From Eggerthella sp. YY7918 (GTDB lineage Bacteria > Actinomycetota > Coriobacteriia > Coriobacteriales > Eggerthellaceae), in assembly GCF_000270285.1 (NCBI RefSeq), contig NC_015738.1:3059672-3123671 (forward strand): DNA of 64,000 bases. Direction: 5' to 3'. The notes beneath the pieces were generated by a model, which saw only the letters and a list, made by a program, of their open reading frames with translations, made no database searches and was not told the DNA's origin. The translations under genes were made by a program, and so were the position numbers. Positions 9,412-17,860 of this stretch are shown piece by piece (the stretch's first letter is position 1; every line of letters begins with the position of its first letter).

Positions 9412-10274
9412 CTGCCCTCCGACCTGTCGCGCCGCCTTTCGGGCGGGGCCATGCGCTCCGACACGTCGCGCGCGGCCTTGCCGATCTCGCCCAAGGCGTC
9501 CCTCACCTCGCGCGCGCTCGCTTCCGGTGGCGCGGGCGCGGCGACGGCTCCCGAACATTCGAGTCCCAGGCGGCGGGCGGCTATGCCCGCCGCGAGGTCG
9601 GCCTTCGCGGCGTGCGTCTCCCTGTCGTAGGCATCGAGGCCGAGCGCCATGCTGGCATGCGCCGCCTCGACTATCAGCGCCGAGAGCAGCTGCGGCTCAT
9701 CGAGCCCTCGCTGCACCCGTATGGCCCCCGAGGCGTGATCGTACTCGGCGGGGACGCCGCCGAGGTCGTCAACCGGCTCTATTCTCGTCGGCGAGCGAGC
9801 GACCAGCGCCGCGAGCGCGGCGTGAGGGTCCACTCTGCGCGGCAGGCATGGCCGCGCGGTGGTCTGCGACACGTCGAACACCTTGCGCACGTCGTACAAG
9901 ACGCCGATGCTGCCGTCGTCGCGCACGTACTCCTTGACGGGTTCGATGATGGGGATCGCCTTCTGCCCGCGCCTCACCGACGCTCCCTGCCTGCGCCAAT
10001 GCTCAGCCGTGCCGACGCGCGTCGCGTTCGGTATGCGGTCGGCTATGAGCAGGATGTTCGTGGCGGAATGGTGGGGCAGCTGCGCCGCCACCCGCATGTA
10101 CGTCTCCAGCGCCGCTGGATCCGAATTCGCGCGCAGCGCGGCGGCGTCGGCGCGGTCGAATGCCTCTTGGCGCTCGCTCTGCTTCCGCTCCGCCCACGCT
10201 TGCTTGTCGAACTCGCCTTCCGGCGCGAATTCCCGGCTACTGCGTTCTTCCATCATCCGGTAGATATCTTGCAT
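9408..10274 (-). CDS. ArdC-like single-strand DNA-binding domain protein
   Basis: 288 residues, ATG 10274 behind AGGAAGG. The central part (about residues 55-135) carries the ArdC N-terminal pattern: LPHHSATNILLIADRIPNA, GTAEHWRRQGASVRRGQKAI and a DVRKVFDVSQT segment. ArdC-type domains bind single-stranded DNA and are thought to protect the incoming strand from restriction. The C-terminal zinc-metalloprotease part of full ArdC is absent or unrecognisable; only a single AALIVEAAHASMALG-like helix resembles it. It lies between pcfB and virD4, so it is probably made together with the transfer machinery. Confidence 0.75.
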   Translation of the reverse strand: MQDIYRMMEERSSREFAPEGEFDKQAWAERKQSERQEAFDRADAAALRANSDPAALETYMRVAAQLPHHSATNILLIADRIPNATRVGTAEHWRRQGASVRRGQKAIPIIEPVKEYVRDDGSIGVLYDVRKVFDVSQTTARPCLPRRVDPHAALAALVARSPTRIEPVDDLGGVPAEYDHASGAIRVQRGLDEPQLLSALIVEAAHASMALGLDAYDRETHAAKADLAAGIAARRLGLECSGAVAAPAPPEASAREVRDALGEIGKAARDVSERMAPPERRRDRSEGR

Positions 10275-10277
10275 GCT

Positions 10278-11003
10278 CTACCTTCCTTTCTCCAGGGCGC
10301 GCGCCATGGGCTTGCGAGTCGCATGCGCTTCGCCGCTCATTTCGCGTGCCGCCGATATGGCGCGCATCTCCGCGCGCACGGACAGCCTGCCGCAGCGCTT
10401 GCGCGCTGCCTCACCATCCTTTTCTGAGAGCCGTTTTCTCGCGGATGTAGGCCCTGACGGACGGCTTTCCGCCGGGGCTTGCGCTAAAGGGGAGGCGTCG
10501 CTGTCGCCCGGCGATGCCAGCAAATCATCGAGGAGCGCCGCAGCTTGTTCGGGTGCGCGCGGCGCCTGCGCGGCGTGCGCGCGCCCATCGTGCCGATTCC
10601 CCTCGCGCGGCTCGGGCGCTTCGCGGGCGTCGTCTCTCATGCGGCACAGGCCGAGCCTCTCCGCGATGCGGTTCACCTTGCTCGCGTCCTCGGTCCGCAC
10701 CAGAAGATCGACGGATTCGCCGTCCTTCTGCTTCACGACGGCGTATGCGATGCCGTAGCGTCGGGCCTCCTTCGCGAACCCTTTCAGATCGTCAAAGCGG
10801 ATGGGGAACACGCGCAGCTCACGGCCCGATTTGAGCATCGCCGAAAGCCGCGCCCTGCCCTTGGTTTTCTCGTTGCTCGCCGCGGCCGCCAGCAGCATGG
10901 CGGCCGCGTTCTTCGCGCCGGCGCCCGTGATGCGCAGCGCCACCTCGGTTCCCTCGAGCGTCATCCTCACGATCTGCTCAGCAGCCTCGCTCGATGCGTC
11001 CAT
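10278..11003 (-). CDS. pcfB: PcfB-family (DUF3801) relaxosome accessory protein
   Basis: 241 residues from ATG 11003 (GGAAGG upstream). The first ~125 residues match DUF3801: a conserved start with EQIVRMTLEGTEVALRITG, then LSAMLKSGRELRVFPIR and a segment ending VRTEDASKVNRIAERLGL. PcfB of plasmid pCF10 links the relaxosome to the coupling protein PcfC. The C-terminal half here is low-complexity, rich in Ala, Arg and Glu. It overlaps the relaxase 3' end by 26 bases and is followed by the ArdC-like gene and virD4, so gene order supports the same bridging role. Confidence 0.85.
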   Translation of the reverse strand: MDASSEAAEQIVRMTLEGTEVALRITGAGAKNAAAMLLAAAASNEKTKGRARLSAMLKSGRELRVFPIRFDDLKGFAKEARRYGIAYAVVKQKDGESVDLLVRTEDASKVNRIAERLGLCRMRDDAREAPEPREGNRHDGRAHAAQAPRAPEQAAALLDDLLASPGDSDASPLAQAPAESRPSGPTSARKRLSEKDGEAARKRCGRLSVRAEMRAISAAREMSGEAHATRKPMARALEKGR

Positions 11004-12324
11004 GACCTTCCACCTGCCTTTCCTCTCTGTTCGCTTCGGCGCCCTCGATCTGCGCGATGCGGGCCGGCAGCTCGGCGCTTCTTGCCCGGATGCGCGCGCA
11101 GGCGCGCGCCTCGCGCCTTGCGCCCCGCAGCTCCGACGCTATCTCGGCGATGCGGGGGTTTGGGGGCGCGGGGGATCCCGCCGCCTTGGAGCGCCTCGCC
11201 TCGTTGCGCAGCGCGCGGCGTTCGGCCTGCAGCGCCTCGGACTTGTCGGCCAAGGCTCTTTCGTATGCCGCCAGCTGGGATCGCGTCTCTATCCCCTCGC
11301 GCGCGAGCAGCGCGAGCTCCCCCGATATGGCTTCGAGTTCGCGCAGATCCTCGCGCAGCAGGAAATGCGCCCGCCCGCCTGGCGCCCTCTGCCTCTTCGC
11401 GCCGTTGAGCAGCGCCATGTACCTGCGGTACAGGCTCACGAGCGTGCCCTTCGGCACGGGCGGGCGCTCCTTGGGAGCGGGCCTCGGCCTGCCGAGGGGC
11501 AGGCGCTGGCGGCTGTTGGCGAGGATGCGCGCGCCGATGCCCTCCTGCGAGTACGCGTCCCCGAAATTGCGGCGCAGGCGCACGAAACGCTCCTTGCCGG
11601 GCGGGCGCACCGATATGTCCTTGCCCACCTTCACGTCGTAGCCCATCGCGCGCAGGTTCGCGTGGAACTGGCGCATGCTCGCCGCACGCCCTACGGCCTC
11701 GTCCACGTCGGCCTTCACGAGCGAGCGCCACGTGGGGCGCCCCTCGCGCTCGGCGCGCCATTCGGCGTGGTGGCGCGCGCCGCCGCGCCCGGGGCTCTCC
11801 ACCACCGAAAGACCATGCTCCCGGCACAGTTCGTCGGACGCTTCGCGCATCGCGCGGTAGCAGGCGGCGTCTCGGTGGAAGCGCCTGCCGTCGGCGAAGG
11901 ACACAGAGTTGACCACGAAGTGGTTGTGGAGGTGGGCCTTGTCCAGATGGGTGGCCACCACAACCTCGAAGCGGCCGCCCCACAGCTCTTGGGCGAGGGC
12001 GACGCCCACCTCGTGGGCCGTGGCGGGGTCGGTCTCGCCGGGCGCGAACGCCTGGTATCCGTGGAAGGCCACGATGCCGCCCGTCTTGCCGTATTGGCGC
12101 TTGGTCGCGTTCATCTCTTCCAGCGCCGTGGCGGGCAGGCAGTTGACGCCGGTCACGTACAGCTGCCGCTCAGTCTTGCCGGGGTCGGCGGCGTAGAGGA
12201 TGGCGGCGCCCACGCCCTGGAGCTCCCACTCGTCGGGCGAGCCTTCGGCCTTGTCCGGGTTCCCGGCGTACCCGAGCACGCGCGCCAGGCGCCCTTCGAC
12301 CTTCCAAATCGACGTGACGGCCAC
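10978..12324 (-). CDS. MOBP-family relaxase (mobilization nuclease)
   Basis: 448 residues from GTG 12324, seven bases after an AGGAGG that is part of the end of mobC. The relaxase domain occupies the first ~230 residues. The metal-binding three-histidine motif reads THLDKAHLHNHFVVN (His126, His131, His133, His135). The tyrosine that attacks DNA is probably Tyr19 in VLGYAGN. The rest is helical and highly charged. The enzyme nicks oriT and is led into the recipient attached to the 5' end. The mobC gene is directly upstream and the candidate oriT is before that, the usual order for this class. Confidence 0.93.
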   Translation of the reverse strand: MAVTSIWKVEGRLARVLGYAGNPDKAEGSPDEWELQGVGAAILYAADPGKTERQLYVTGVNCLPATALEEMNATKRQYGKTGGIVAFHGYQAFAPGETDPATAHEVGVALAQELWGGRFEVVVATHLDKAHLHNHFVVNSVSFADGRRFHRDAACYRAMREASDELCREHGLSVVESPGRGGARHHAEWRAEREGRPTWRSLVKADVDEAVGRAASMRQFHANLRAMGYDVKVGKDISVRPPGKERFVRLRRNFGDAYSQEGIGARILANSRQRLPLGRPRPAPKERPPVPKGTLVSLYRRYMALLNGAKRQRAPGGRAHFLLREDLRELEAISGELALLAREGIETRSQLAAYERALADKSEALQAERRALRNEARRSKAAGSPAPPNPRIAEIASELRGARREARACARIRARSAELPARIAQIEGAEANREERQVEGHGRIERGC

Positions 12325-12325
12325 C

Positions 12326-12655
12326 TCATCGCCTCCTTCCCGGCTCTTTGACCGCCGCCACGATCTCGCGGAGCGCGGCTTCGAGCCTTCGCGCCTCGGC
12401 GTCGTAGCGGGCGGCGTCCACGGTGCCGAGGGCGTGGGCCTTGCGCGCGATCTGGTTGAGGTTGTTCCCGATGGCGTGCAGCTCGCGGGTCATCGCCAGG
12501 TAGTCGGGCGGCGGCTTCGGCCTCGGGTCGATGCCCCCTATGAGCGCGCGCAGGTACGCCTCCTGCGACCAGCCCGCCCTGCGCGCCGCCTCTTTGAGCC
12601 GCGCCAGCTCTTCCTCCGTGAGCCTCACCGTGGCCTTGCGCGTGCGCCTTTCCAT
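12326..12655 (-). CDS. mobC: MobC-family relaxosome accessory protein
   Basis: 109 residues from ATG 12655 with GGGAGG ten bases upstream. It has an N-terminal ribbon-helix-helix start (RKATVRLTEEELARLKEAA) and the C-terminal MobC signature MTRELHAIGNNLNQIARKAHALG. MobC proteins bind oriT and help the relaxase open and nick the strand. The stop codon lies just ahead of the relaxase GTG, so the two are translationally coupled. The intergenic DNA upstream has three strong stems, as expected of an oriT. Confidence 0.92.
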   Translation of the reverse strand: MERRTRKATVRLTEEELARLKEAARRAGWSQEAYLRALIGGIDPRPKPPPDYLAMTRELHAIGNNLNQIARKAHALGTVDAARYDAEARRLEAALREIVAAVKEPGRRR

Positions 12656-12665
12656 TCGCCGCCTC

Positions 12666-12782
12666 CCTTCGCGGGGTTGCAGGGGGTGCCCCCTGCGTCT
12701 GCCGAGCGCCAGCGCTCGGCGTTGCTTGCTGGTACGCGACGGTTTTCCGCCGCCTCGGCGGCGGACTTCGCAACCCGCCGAA
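12666..12782. other. Candidate origin of transfer (oriT) with three hairpins
   Basis: The 134-base gap upstream of mobC holds three perfect inverted repeats: arms 12679-12686/12689-12696 (GCAGGGGG), 12701-12709/12712-12720 (GCCGAGCGC) and 12747-12754/12757-12764 (CCGCCGCC). An outer imperfect pair (12671-12680 and 12770-12778) encloses them. Between stems two and three is the unpaired segment GTTGCTTGCTGGTACGCGAC (12721-12740). Position beside mobC and relaxase plus this fold suggest oriT. The nick site cannot be assigned from sequence alone. Confidence 0.55.
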
Positions 12783-12789
12783 AGAAAGA

Positions 12790-13758
12790 TCACCTTCCCC
12801 TGTCGGGCGCTCGGCCTCTGGAGCGGCGGGCCAAGAGGAACTCATTCACGTCCTTACCCTCCGGGGGAGGCTCCATCGACGCCGCCACGCCGCGAGAAGC
12901 GGCTGCGCGCGCGATCTCGCGGGCGGCCCGCCTGCCCGCCTCGTCGTTGTCGAGATGCAAGGCCAACGAGGCGATGTATGGGCGGTCGTCAAGATGCTGC
13001 GCGAGGGCGAGCGGCAGCTTCGGGGCTCCGTTGCGCGCATGGGGGACCGACACCCCGCCGAGGGACAGCATCCCCAAGCTGGCCGTCTGCTTGCCCTCGT
13101 GCTCGAGGATGGTCGCGTAGGAAAGCGCGTCTATGGCGCTCTCGAAAACATGGAGCACGCCGTTGTTTCGGACGCTTTGCAGGGAGAACGCGAAGCGCTT
13201 GTCGGATCTGGGAGCCTCGCCCTTGAAGCCTCCCTCGCACGAGCGCAAGGCCGCGTACCTCGGAACGCCCGTGCGGTCCCTGCCGACGAACACCGCGCAC
13301 GCGACCCCGCCGCGCATGGTGCCGTAGACGTCTCCGGCATCCACGAGGCCCTTCAGCAGGCTGCGCGAGATGCCGCGCGATTCGAGGTACCGCATCGCAT
13401 CGTCGTCGGCGCACCGGCGTGGGAGGCGAAACGCCGGGCGCGGCGCGCTCGCCGGTGGGGCGGCATGCGCGGGCGGGGATGCTCTCGCAACGGCAGGGCG
13501 GTCGGCCCGCAGATGCTCCACGGCGTCGAGGAAGGCCATGTCGCGCACTTTGACGAGGAAGTCGAGCGCGCTCCTGCCGCCGAGATCCCGGCTCCACCAG
13601 AACCACTTGCCGTTGGAGATCTTAAGGCTGTCGTGTTCCTTCGTGCAGTAGACGCCGGGCGAAATGCGCACCAGCTCGTCGGGTTCGCGCTCTTGCAGGT
13701 AAGTAAGCAGGTCAACCCGCTTCACTTCAGCGATGATTTCAGGGTCGACGTATGGCAT
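12790..13758 (-). CDS. TOPRIM primase-like protein (DUF3991/CHC2-type)
   Basis: 322 residues from ATG 13758 with AAGGACG upstream. The first ~100 residues resemble the zinc-finger-like start of conjugative primases (YVDPEIIAEVKRVDLLTYLQ, then KISNGKWFWWSRDLGGRSALDFL). A DUF3991-like middle (around 120-200) follows, and a TOPRIM core: LHVFESAIDALSYATI (metal-binding Glu), then LALHLDNDEAGRRAA with the Asp-x-Asp pair. Such proteins prime complementary-strand synthesis in the recipient. It is separated from mobC by the putative oriT and is divergent from the Abi_2 gene. Catalytic Glu and Asp residues appear intact. Confidence 0.8.
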   Translation of the reverse strand: MPYVDPEIIAEVKRVDLLTYLQEREPDELVRISPGVYCTKEHDSLKISNGKWFWWSRDLGGRSALDFLVKVRDMAFLDAVEHLRADRPAVARASPPAHAAPPASAPRPAFRLPRRCADDDAMRYLESRGISRSLLKGLVDAGDVYGTMRGGVACAVFVGRDRTGVPRYAALRSCEGGFKGEAPRSDKRFAFSLQSVRNNGVLHVFESAIDALSYATILEHEGKQTASLGMLSLGGVSVPHARNGAPKLPLALAQHLDDRPYIASLALHLDNDEAGRRAAREIARAAASRGVAASMEPPPEGKDVNEFLLARRSRGRAPDRGR

Positions 13759-13896
13759 GTTTTCGTCCTTTTCTTGTCTTCGGATTTGCCTGTGGCCGCC
13801 GGAGCGGCGCGGCGTGCCCCCATTCGCCTTCGCTTCGCCATGCCGATTCGAGATGCGCGGAACGCGGCGTGCCCAAGAGACGCTGAAAGGGGTAGA

Positions 13897-14919
13897 ATGG
13901 CGGGCATGGTGAATCCGAGTGAAACATACACTGCATGGAGCATCGGGGAGGGCGCGCACGAGGTGACGGGGCTCAAGCCGATGCTGAACCCGGAGGAGCA
14001 GGTTGCGCTTCTGAAGGCGAAAGGCGTCTCGTTCGAGCGATGCGGCGAGGAGCAAGCCGCGGACGCTTTGGCCCGCCGGGGAACCTTCGTGCACCTCGCG
14101 TCATGCCGCAGGCTGTTCCAGAAGCACGCGTCCGGCGACGACCGGGGGAAGTACGTGAGGCTTGACTTCGCCGACCTGCTGGCTCTCGATGCGCTCGACG
14201 ACGAGCTCCGCAAGGCGTTCCTAGCTGTCTCGCAAGACGTGGAGCGGCTGGCCAAGACCTCCATGGTGACGCGCGCCTCCAGGCTCGACGACGAGGACGG
14301 CTACGGCATAGTCGCCGATTTCATGAGGGCGCAACAGAGGAGATACCGCAGCTACATCGAGCGGGATCTCTCCTCGCGCATGTCCGCCGGCATCGTCGGC
14401 GACGTTTACACCGGGCGCATCATCGGCCATTACCGAGACGCGATGCCCGTATGGGCGTTTTTGGAGGTGGTCACGTTCGGAACGGCGCTGGCCTTCTGCC
14501 TGTTCTGCTCCGAGCGATGGGACGACGCCGTCATGCGGGAGGAGCACTACATCCTCAAGGGCGTGAAGGCCGTGAGGAACTGCTGTTCCCACGGCAGCTG
14601 CATAGTCAACGGGATGGACGGCTCCAACGAGTGCGATTACGCGCTTTCCAGCCTGGTCTACGATTGGCTCGCCGAGAAAGGCGTCGGCAACAGCAAGACG
14701 CGCCGCGCCAAGTTAAGGAACCGTCGTATGCAGCAGCTCCTCGAGACGCTCGTGATGTTCGACCGATTGGGAGGGCCGGCGCTCTGTCCCCGTTCGACGG
14801 CGCTGCTGGAAGGGCTGCGCGCGAGTCTTCTCGGCACGTGCGAGAGCTACGGCGTCCAGAACGGGTTCGTGTCGTACCTGAGGTTTCTGGCGAATCTCAT
14901 TGACAAGGCGCTCGGCTGA
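13897..14919 (+). CDS. Abi_2-family abortive infection protein (HEPN nuclease-like)
   Basis: 340 residues from ATG 13897, preceded by GAAAGGGG. The N-terminus has the Abi_2/AbiD/AbiF pattern KPMLNPEEQVALLKAKGVSF. The HEPN ribonuclease motif is seen as RNCCSH (Arg227 to His232), the Rx4H signature of this fold. Proteins of this family cause phage exclusion or growth arrest, probably by RNA cleavage. It is transcribed opposite to the transfer operon, begins 138 bases from the primase start, and ends with its own terminator, so it is an independently expressed cargo gene. No antitoxin gene is adjacent unless the DUF4238 protein plays that part; there is no evidence for this. Confidence 0.82.
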   Translation: MAGMVNPSETYTAWSIGEGAHEVTGLKPMLNPEEQVALLKAKGVSFERCGEEQAADALARRGTFVHLASCRRLFQKHASGDDRGKYVRLDFADLLALDALDDELRKAFLAVSQDVERLAKTSMVTRASRLDDEDGYGIVADFMRAQQRRYRSYIERDLSSRMSAGIVGDVYTGRIIGHYRDAMPVWAFLEVVTFGTALAFCLFCSERWDDAVMREEHYILKGVKAVRNCCSHGSCIVNGMDGSNECDYALSSLVYDWLAEKGVGNSKTRRAKLRNRRMQQLLETLVMFDRLGGPALCPRSTALLEGLRASLLGTCESYGVQNGFVSYLRFLANLIDKALG

Positions 14920-14963
14920 TGGCACCATAACCTCAGATTCAAAAACCTTCGGGTTTTGTATGG

Positions 14964-14995
14964 GCCAATCCCGCTGGGATTGGCTCTAGTTTTTT
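14964..14995 (+). terminator. Rho-independent terminator after the Abi_2 gene
   Basis: Nine-base stem GCCAATCCC (14964-14972) and GGGATTGGC (976-984 of that block, i.e. 14976-14984) with a three-base loop, followed by a T run at 14990-14995. A shorter stem, AAAAACC/GGTTTT, precedes it at 14941-14956. Confidence 0.8.
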
Positions 14996-15085
14996 GGGCT
15001 TGGTTGGCTCTCACGTCGCTTCAACTGCGTCTTCCGAACCGACGTCCGGCAGATCGCCCTCGTTTGCCCGACGGCGGAGCTCGGT

Positions 15086-16012
15086 TTGGCGGTGACTTCC
15101 ATGAACACAAAAGGGCCGAAAAAGAAGAAGCAGCATTACGTTCCGAAGTTCTACTTGCGTGGGTTTTGCGGGAGCGGCGACACGGTGTTCGCGCTAGATA
15201 AGGAGTCGGGGGGAATATTTACACCCTCGGTTGGCGATTTCTGTGCGGAGAGGTACCTGTACGAATCCCTATCGAACGACCCCAACTGGTACAAGGGGAA
15301 ATTCGTCTATCCGAACTACACTGAGGACGGCCTCTGCGAACTGGAGAGCGCTTTTGCCCCCGTCCTGAAAAGGGTGGCGGCCCTGTGCGTGCCGAACGCC
15401 CCGTTCACGTGCGTCGGCGATGACGACGCGAGAATCATCGCGTCTTTTGTGGCGAATGCGATTGCTCGCCATCCCAGCGTGTTCAAGCCCCTCCGGAATG
15501 AGCTTATGTTGTCGGCTTCGGAAGAAGACCTCTCTCCGTATCGCGACCTTATGAGGGCTCTGGGGCACGAGGGCGCGTTCGAGGGGGTGGCGGCGGAAGG
15601 CGTCACGCGCCGCCTGCTGCTAGATACGGGCGACGGGTCCTACCAAGGGCTCATCGTAGGAGAGCTGCTCGAAATGGAGGGGATCGTCCTGCGCGCGCCC
15701 GGGTGCGCCTCGTTCGCCACCGCGTCTTTCCCCGTCCTCCCCGTTGTTCGGGAAACAGGGGGGCGGGATCGCCTCTCCTCTCTGTACTGCCCTATCAGCC
15801 CGAATGCGGCCGTCATCTACGGCCCCGGCCCCCGTCGGGGGATGGGAGGTTGCGAGCTGCTCGGCGCGCGCGATGTCGTCAGGCTCAACGCCGCCTACTT
15901 CGAGGCGGACTTCGTCCGCTTCGTCGTAGCGAAGGACAGGCGGACCCTGGAAGAGGCCCGCTCTTTCGCCGAGGCTAAACGGCCTTCTCCACCCTCTCGC
16001 CGATCCATTTGA
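15086..16012 (+). CDS. DUF4238 domain protein
   Basis: 308 residues from TTG 15086 (GGAG six bases upstream) or 303 from ATG 15101. The N-terminal half is typical DUF4238: KKKQHYVPKFYLRGFC, then FALDKESGGIFTPSVGDFC and RYLYE. The family occurs widely on mobile elements and in defence islands, but its biochemical activity is not established. It follows the Abi_2 gene on the same strand after a terminator, and runs 38 bases into the 3' end of the convergent cytosine methyltransferase gene. The C-terminal residues RRSI come from that overlap and may be a by-product of insertion. Function: unknown. Confidence 0.75.
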   Translation: MAVTSMNTKGPKKKKQHYVPKFYLRGFCGSGDTVFALDKESGGIFTPSVGDFCAERYLYESLSNDPNWYKGKFVYPNYTEDGLCELESAFAPVLKRVAALCVPNAPFTCVGDDDARIIASFVANAIARHPSVFKPLRNELMLSASEEDLSPYRDLMRALGHEGAFEGVAAEGVTRRLLLDTGDGSYQGLIVGELLEMEGIVLRAPGCASFATASFPVLPVVRETGGRDRLSSLYCPISPNAAVIYGPGPRRGMGGCELLGARDVVRLNAAYFEADFVRFVVAKDRRTLEEARSFAEAKRPSPPSRRSI

Positions 16013-17318
16013 CGACCGGGACGGCCATGGCGTTTCCGAGGGCTTTGTAACGACGGCCGTCCGGAGCCGGCTTGCCGCGGAACTCCACGTTCGTCCAGTT
16101 GTCCGGGAAGCCTTGCAGCCTCTCGCACTCCAACGGCGTGAGCCGCCTGACCGCCGGACCCTGCAGGACGTGGCTCGCCTGCTTGACGCCGGGATGCGCG
16201 GCGAGCGCGCCCACGTGGCTGCCCGACCCGCCGACGAAGCGCACCTCGTCGCGCGTGTTCTGGGCGAACGCCGCGACGGGGCCCACGCACGACGGGGAGC
16301 CGCCCACCTTCAGCGTGCCCGCCAGGTCCACGTCGCACGCCGCGTTGGCCGCGTCCCCCGAAAGGCACGCCATGGGCGGCCCCTTGGCGGCGTTCGCCGT
16401 GAGGCACCCGCACAGGCCGTCGCCCACGTGCGCGTTCGCATGGGTGGACGCGAGGCACAGGGCCTCGCGCGGCGGCCCGCCCGCAGGCAGGGCCACGGCG
16501 TGGCGGTCGGCGGCGGTGAGGGTGTACATGCCTTTCTCGTCGGGGTCGCAGAAGCCCGCGCCATTGCCCCCGTTTTCAGGCTTTCGGCCTATGGAGTTGC
16601 CAACGATGCCGTAGACGGCGGGCGCGTGCCAGTCGGCCGTGAGGGTGGGCGATTGCTCGGCGGCGTGGCCTACCGACCCGCTGGCGGGGGCGGCGGAGTA
16701 CTTGAAGCCTGCCGTTCGAGCGCCTCCTCCAGCTGCGGCGGCAAGGAGCGCCCTCTTCTCCTTGCCCGGCGGATGATCCCAGCGCATGCAGTGGGGCTCA
16801 AATAGTACCTCGCAGGCACGGGCGGCGCTTCCAAGCACTCCGACAAGAAAGACACGCTCGCGTCGCTGGGCCAAGCCGAAGAATTGCGCGTCCAGAATTC
16901 TCCATGCCAGACCGTACCCGACCTCATCCATCGCCCGGAGCAGGCATCGGAAAGCCTCCCCGTTCTCGCTCGAGAGCGCTCCCGGGACGTTCTCCCAGAC
17001 AAAGCATCTCGGCATGACCTCACGTACAGCTCGAATAAATTCGAGCATGAGGCCCGACTCGCCTTTGAGCCCCGTTCTCTTTCCGGCGACGGAAAAGCTC
17101 TGGCACGGGCTTCCGCCGATGACAACGTCGATCTCGCCACGCATCTCCTTCCACTCGACCTTCGATATATCTCCCAGGTTGGGCACGCTCGGGAAGCGAG
17201 TAGCGAGAACCGCGTTGCAGAACGGGTCGATCTCGCTGAAGGCGACCGCCTCCCAGCCGAGCGGCCCCCACGCGCAGCTCGCCGCCTCTATGCCTGAGAA
17301 AAGGCTCACGTACCTCAC
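15975..17318 (-). CDS. DNA (cytosine-5) methyltransferase
   Basis: 447 residues from GTG 17318, overlapping the upstream stop by four bases (GTGA). All the main motifs are seen: I (SLFSGIEAAS), IV with the catalytic Cys (GGSPCQSFS), VI (WENVPGAL), VIII (QRRERVFLVG), IX/X near the end (LTPLECERLQGFPDNWT and GNAMAVPV). The target-recognition region of about 170 residues between VIII and IX is long. No restriction endonuclease gene is adjacent, so this is an orphan methylase, probably shielding the element from host restriction. It closes a run of three methyltransferase genes. Confidence 0.93.
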   Translation of the reverse strand: MRYVSLFSGIEAASCAWGPLGWEAVAFSEIDPFCNAVLATRFPSVPNLGDISKVEWKEMRGEIDVVIGGSPCQSFSVAGKRTGLKGESGLMLEFIRAVREVMPRCFVWENVPGALSSENGEAFRCLLRAMDEVGYGLAWRILDAQFFGLAQRRERVFLVGVLGSAARACEVLFEPHCMRWDHPPGKEKRALLAAAAGGGARTAGFKYSAAPASGSVGHAAEQSPTLTADWHAPAVYGIVGNSIGRKPENGGNGAGFCDPDEKGMYTLTAADRHAVALPAGGPPREALCLASTHANAHVGDGLCGCLTANAAKGPPMACLSGDAANAACDVDLAGTLKVGGSPSCVGPVAAFAQNTRDEVRFVGGSGSHVGALAAHPGVKQASHVLQGPAVRRLTPLECERLQGFPDNWTNVEFRGKPAPDGRRYKALGNAMAVPVVKWIGERVEKAV

Positions 17319-17860
17319 GAAGCCCCCTTCCCGCCGCGCGCTGCGGCGTTGGCTATTGACGACACCTTGCCGGGGGCGGCGCCCTCCCCGAACACGGCGA
17401 CCATGCTCGGAAAGGGCGCGGGGCCCTGAGCGACGCCGGCGAGCTCGAACCTGATGCGGCCGCGAACGAGCCTTATCTCTGCATGGCCGAGGATGTAACG
17501 GAGGAACCACTCGGTGTCCGTGCGCGCCGCCACCAGCAGCGCGACCGTCGTGCGCGGCTTGGCGCCCTCGATTGCCGCCTTGCGCGCCCATGCCCCGACG
17601 CCCCGGCCGTAGGGCGGATTCACCCACACTCTCTCGCCGCCCCAGTCAGCCGCGAGCCCGTCGTCTCGTTTGGTGAGGTGCCTTTCGCATTTGGCGTTGG
17701 CGTCCGAGCTCGCCGCGTCAAGGGTGAAGTGGAACTCGGAATCGAGCGCCGAGAACAGCCACGCGGGGGTCTCCCAGTCGTCGCGCGCCGACGAGAAGGC
17801 CGCCCCGCCGGCGCCGGTGAAGCCGCCTGGCGGCGCTGCTGCCGCGCTTTTCACCGGCAT
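17315..17860 (-). CDS. Phage-type DNA N-6-adenine methyltransferase
   Basis: 181 residues from ATG 17860. The similarity to the small phage Dam family is clear: SARDDWETPAWLFSALDSEF, FTLDAASSDANAKC, and the catalytic motif VNPPYGRG (NPPY). The protein transfers a methyl group to the N6 of adenine. The family lacks its own endonuclease and is common on phages and conjugative elements. It overlaps the neighbouring genes on both sides (10 bases upstream, 4 downstream), so the three methylases form one translationally coupled block. Confidence 0.88.
   Translation of the reverse strand: MPVKSAAAAPPGGFTGAGGAAFSSARDDWETPAWLFSALDSEFHFTLDAASSDANAKCERHLTKRDDGLAADWGGERVWVNPPYGRGVGAWARKAAIEGAKPRTTVALLVAARTDTEWFLRYILGHAEIRLVRGRIRFELAGVAQGPAPFPSMVAVFGEGAAPGKVSSIANAAARGGKGAS

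Noticed and set aside
15086-16012. Possibility that Abi_2 and DUF4238 form a toxin-antitoxin pair
   Set aside because: A terminator separates them, and no evidence links DUF4238 to antitoxin activity; left as an open question only.
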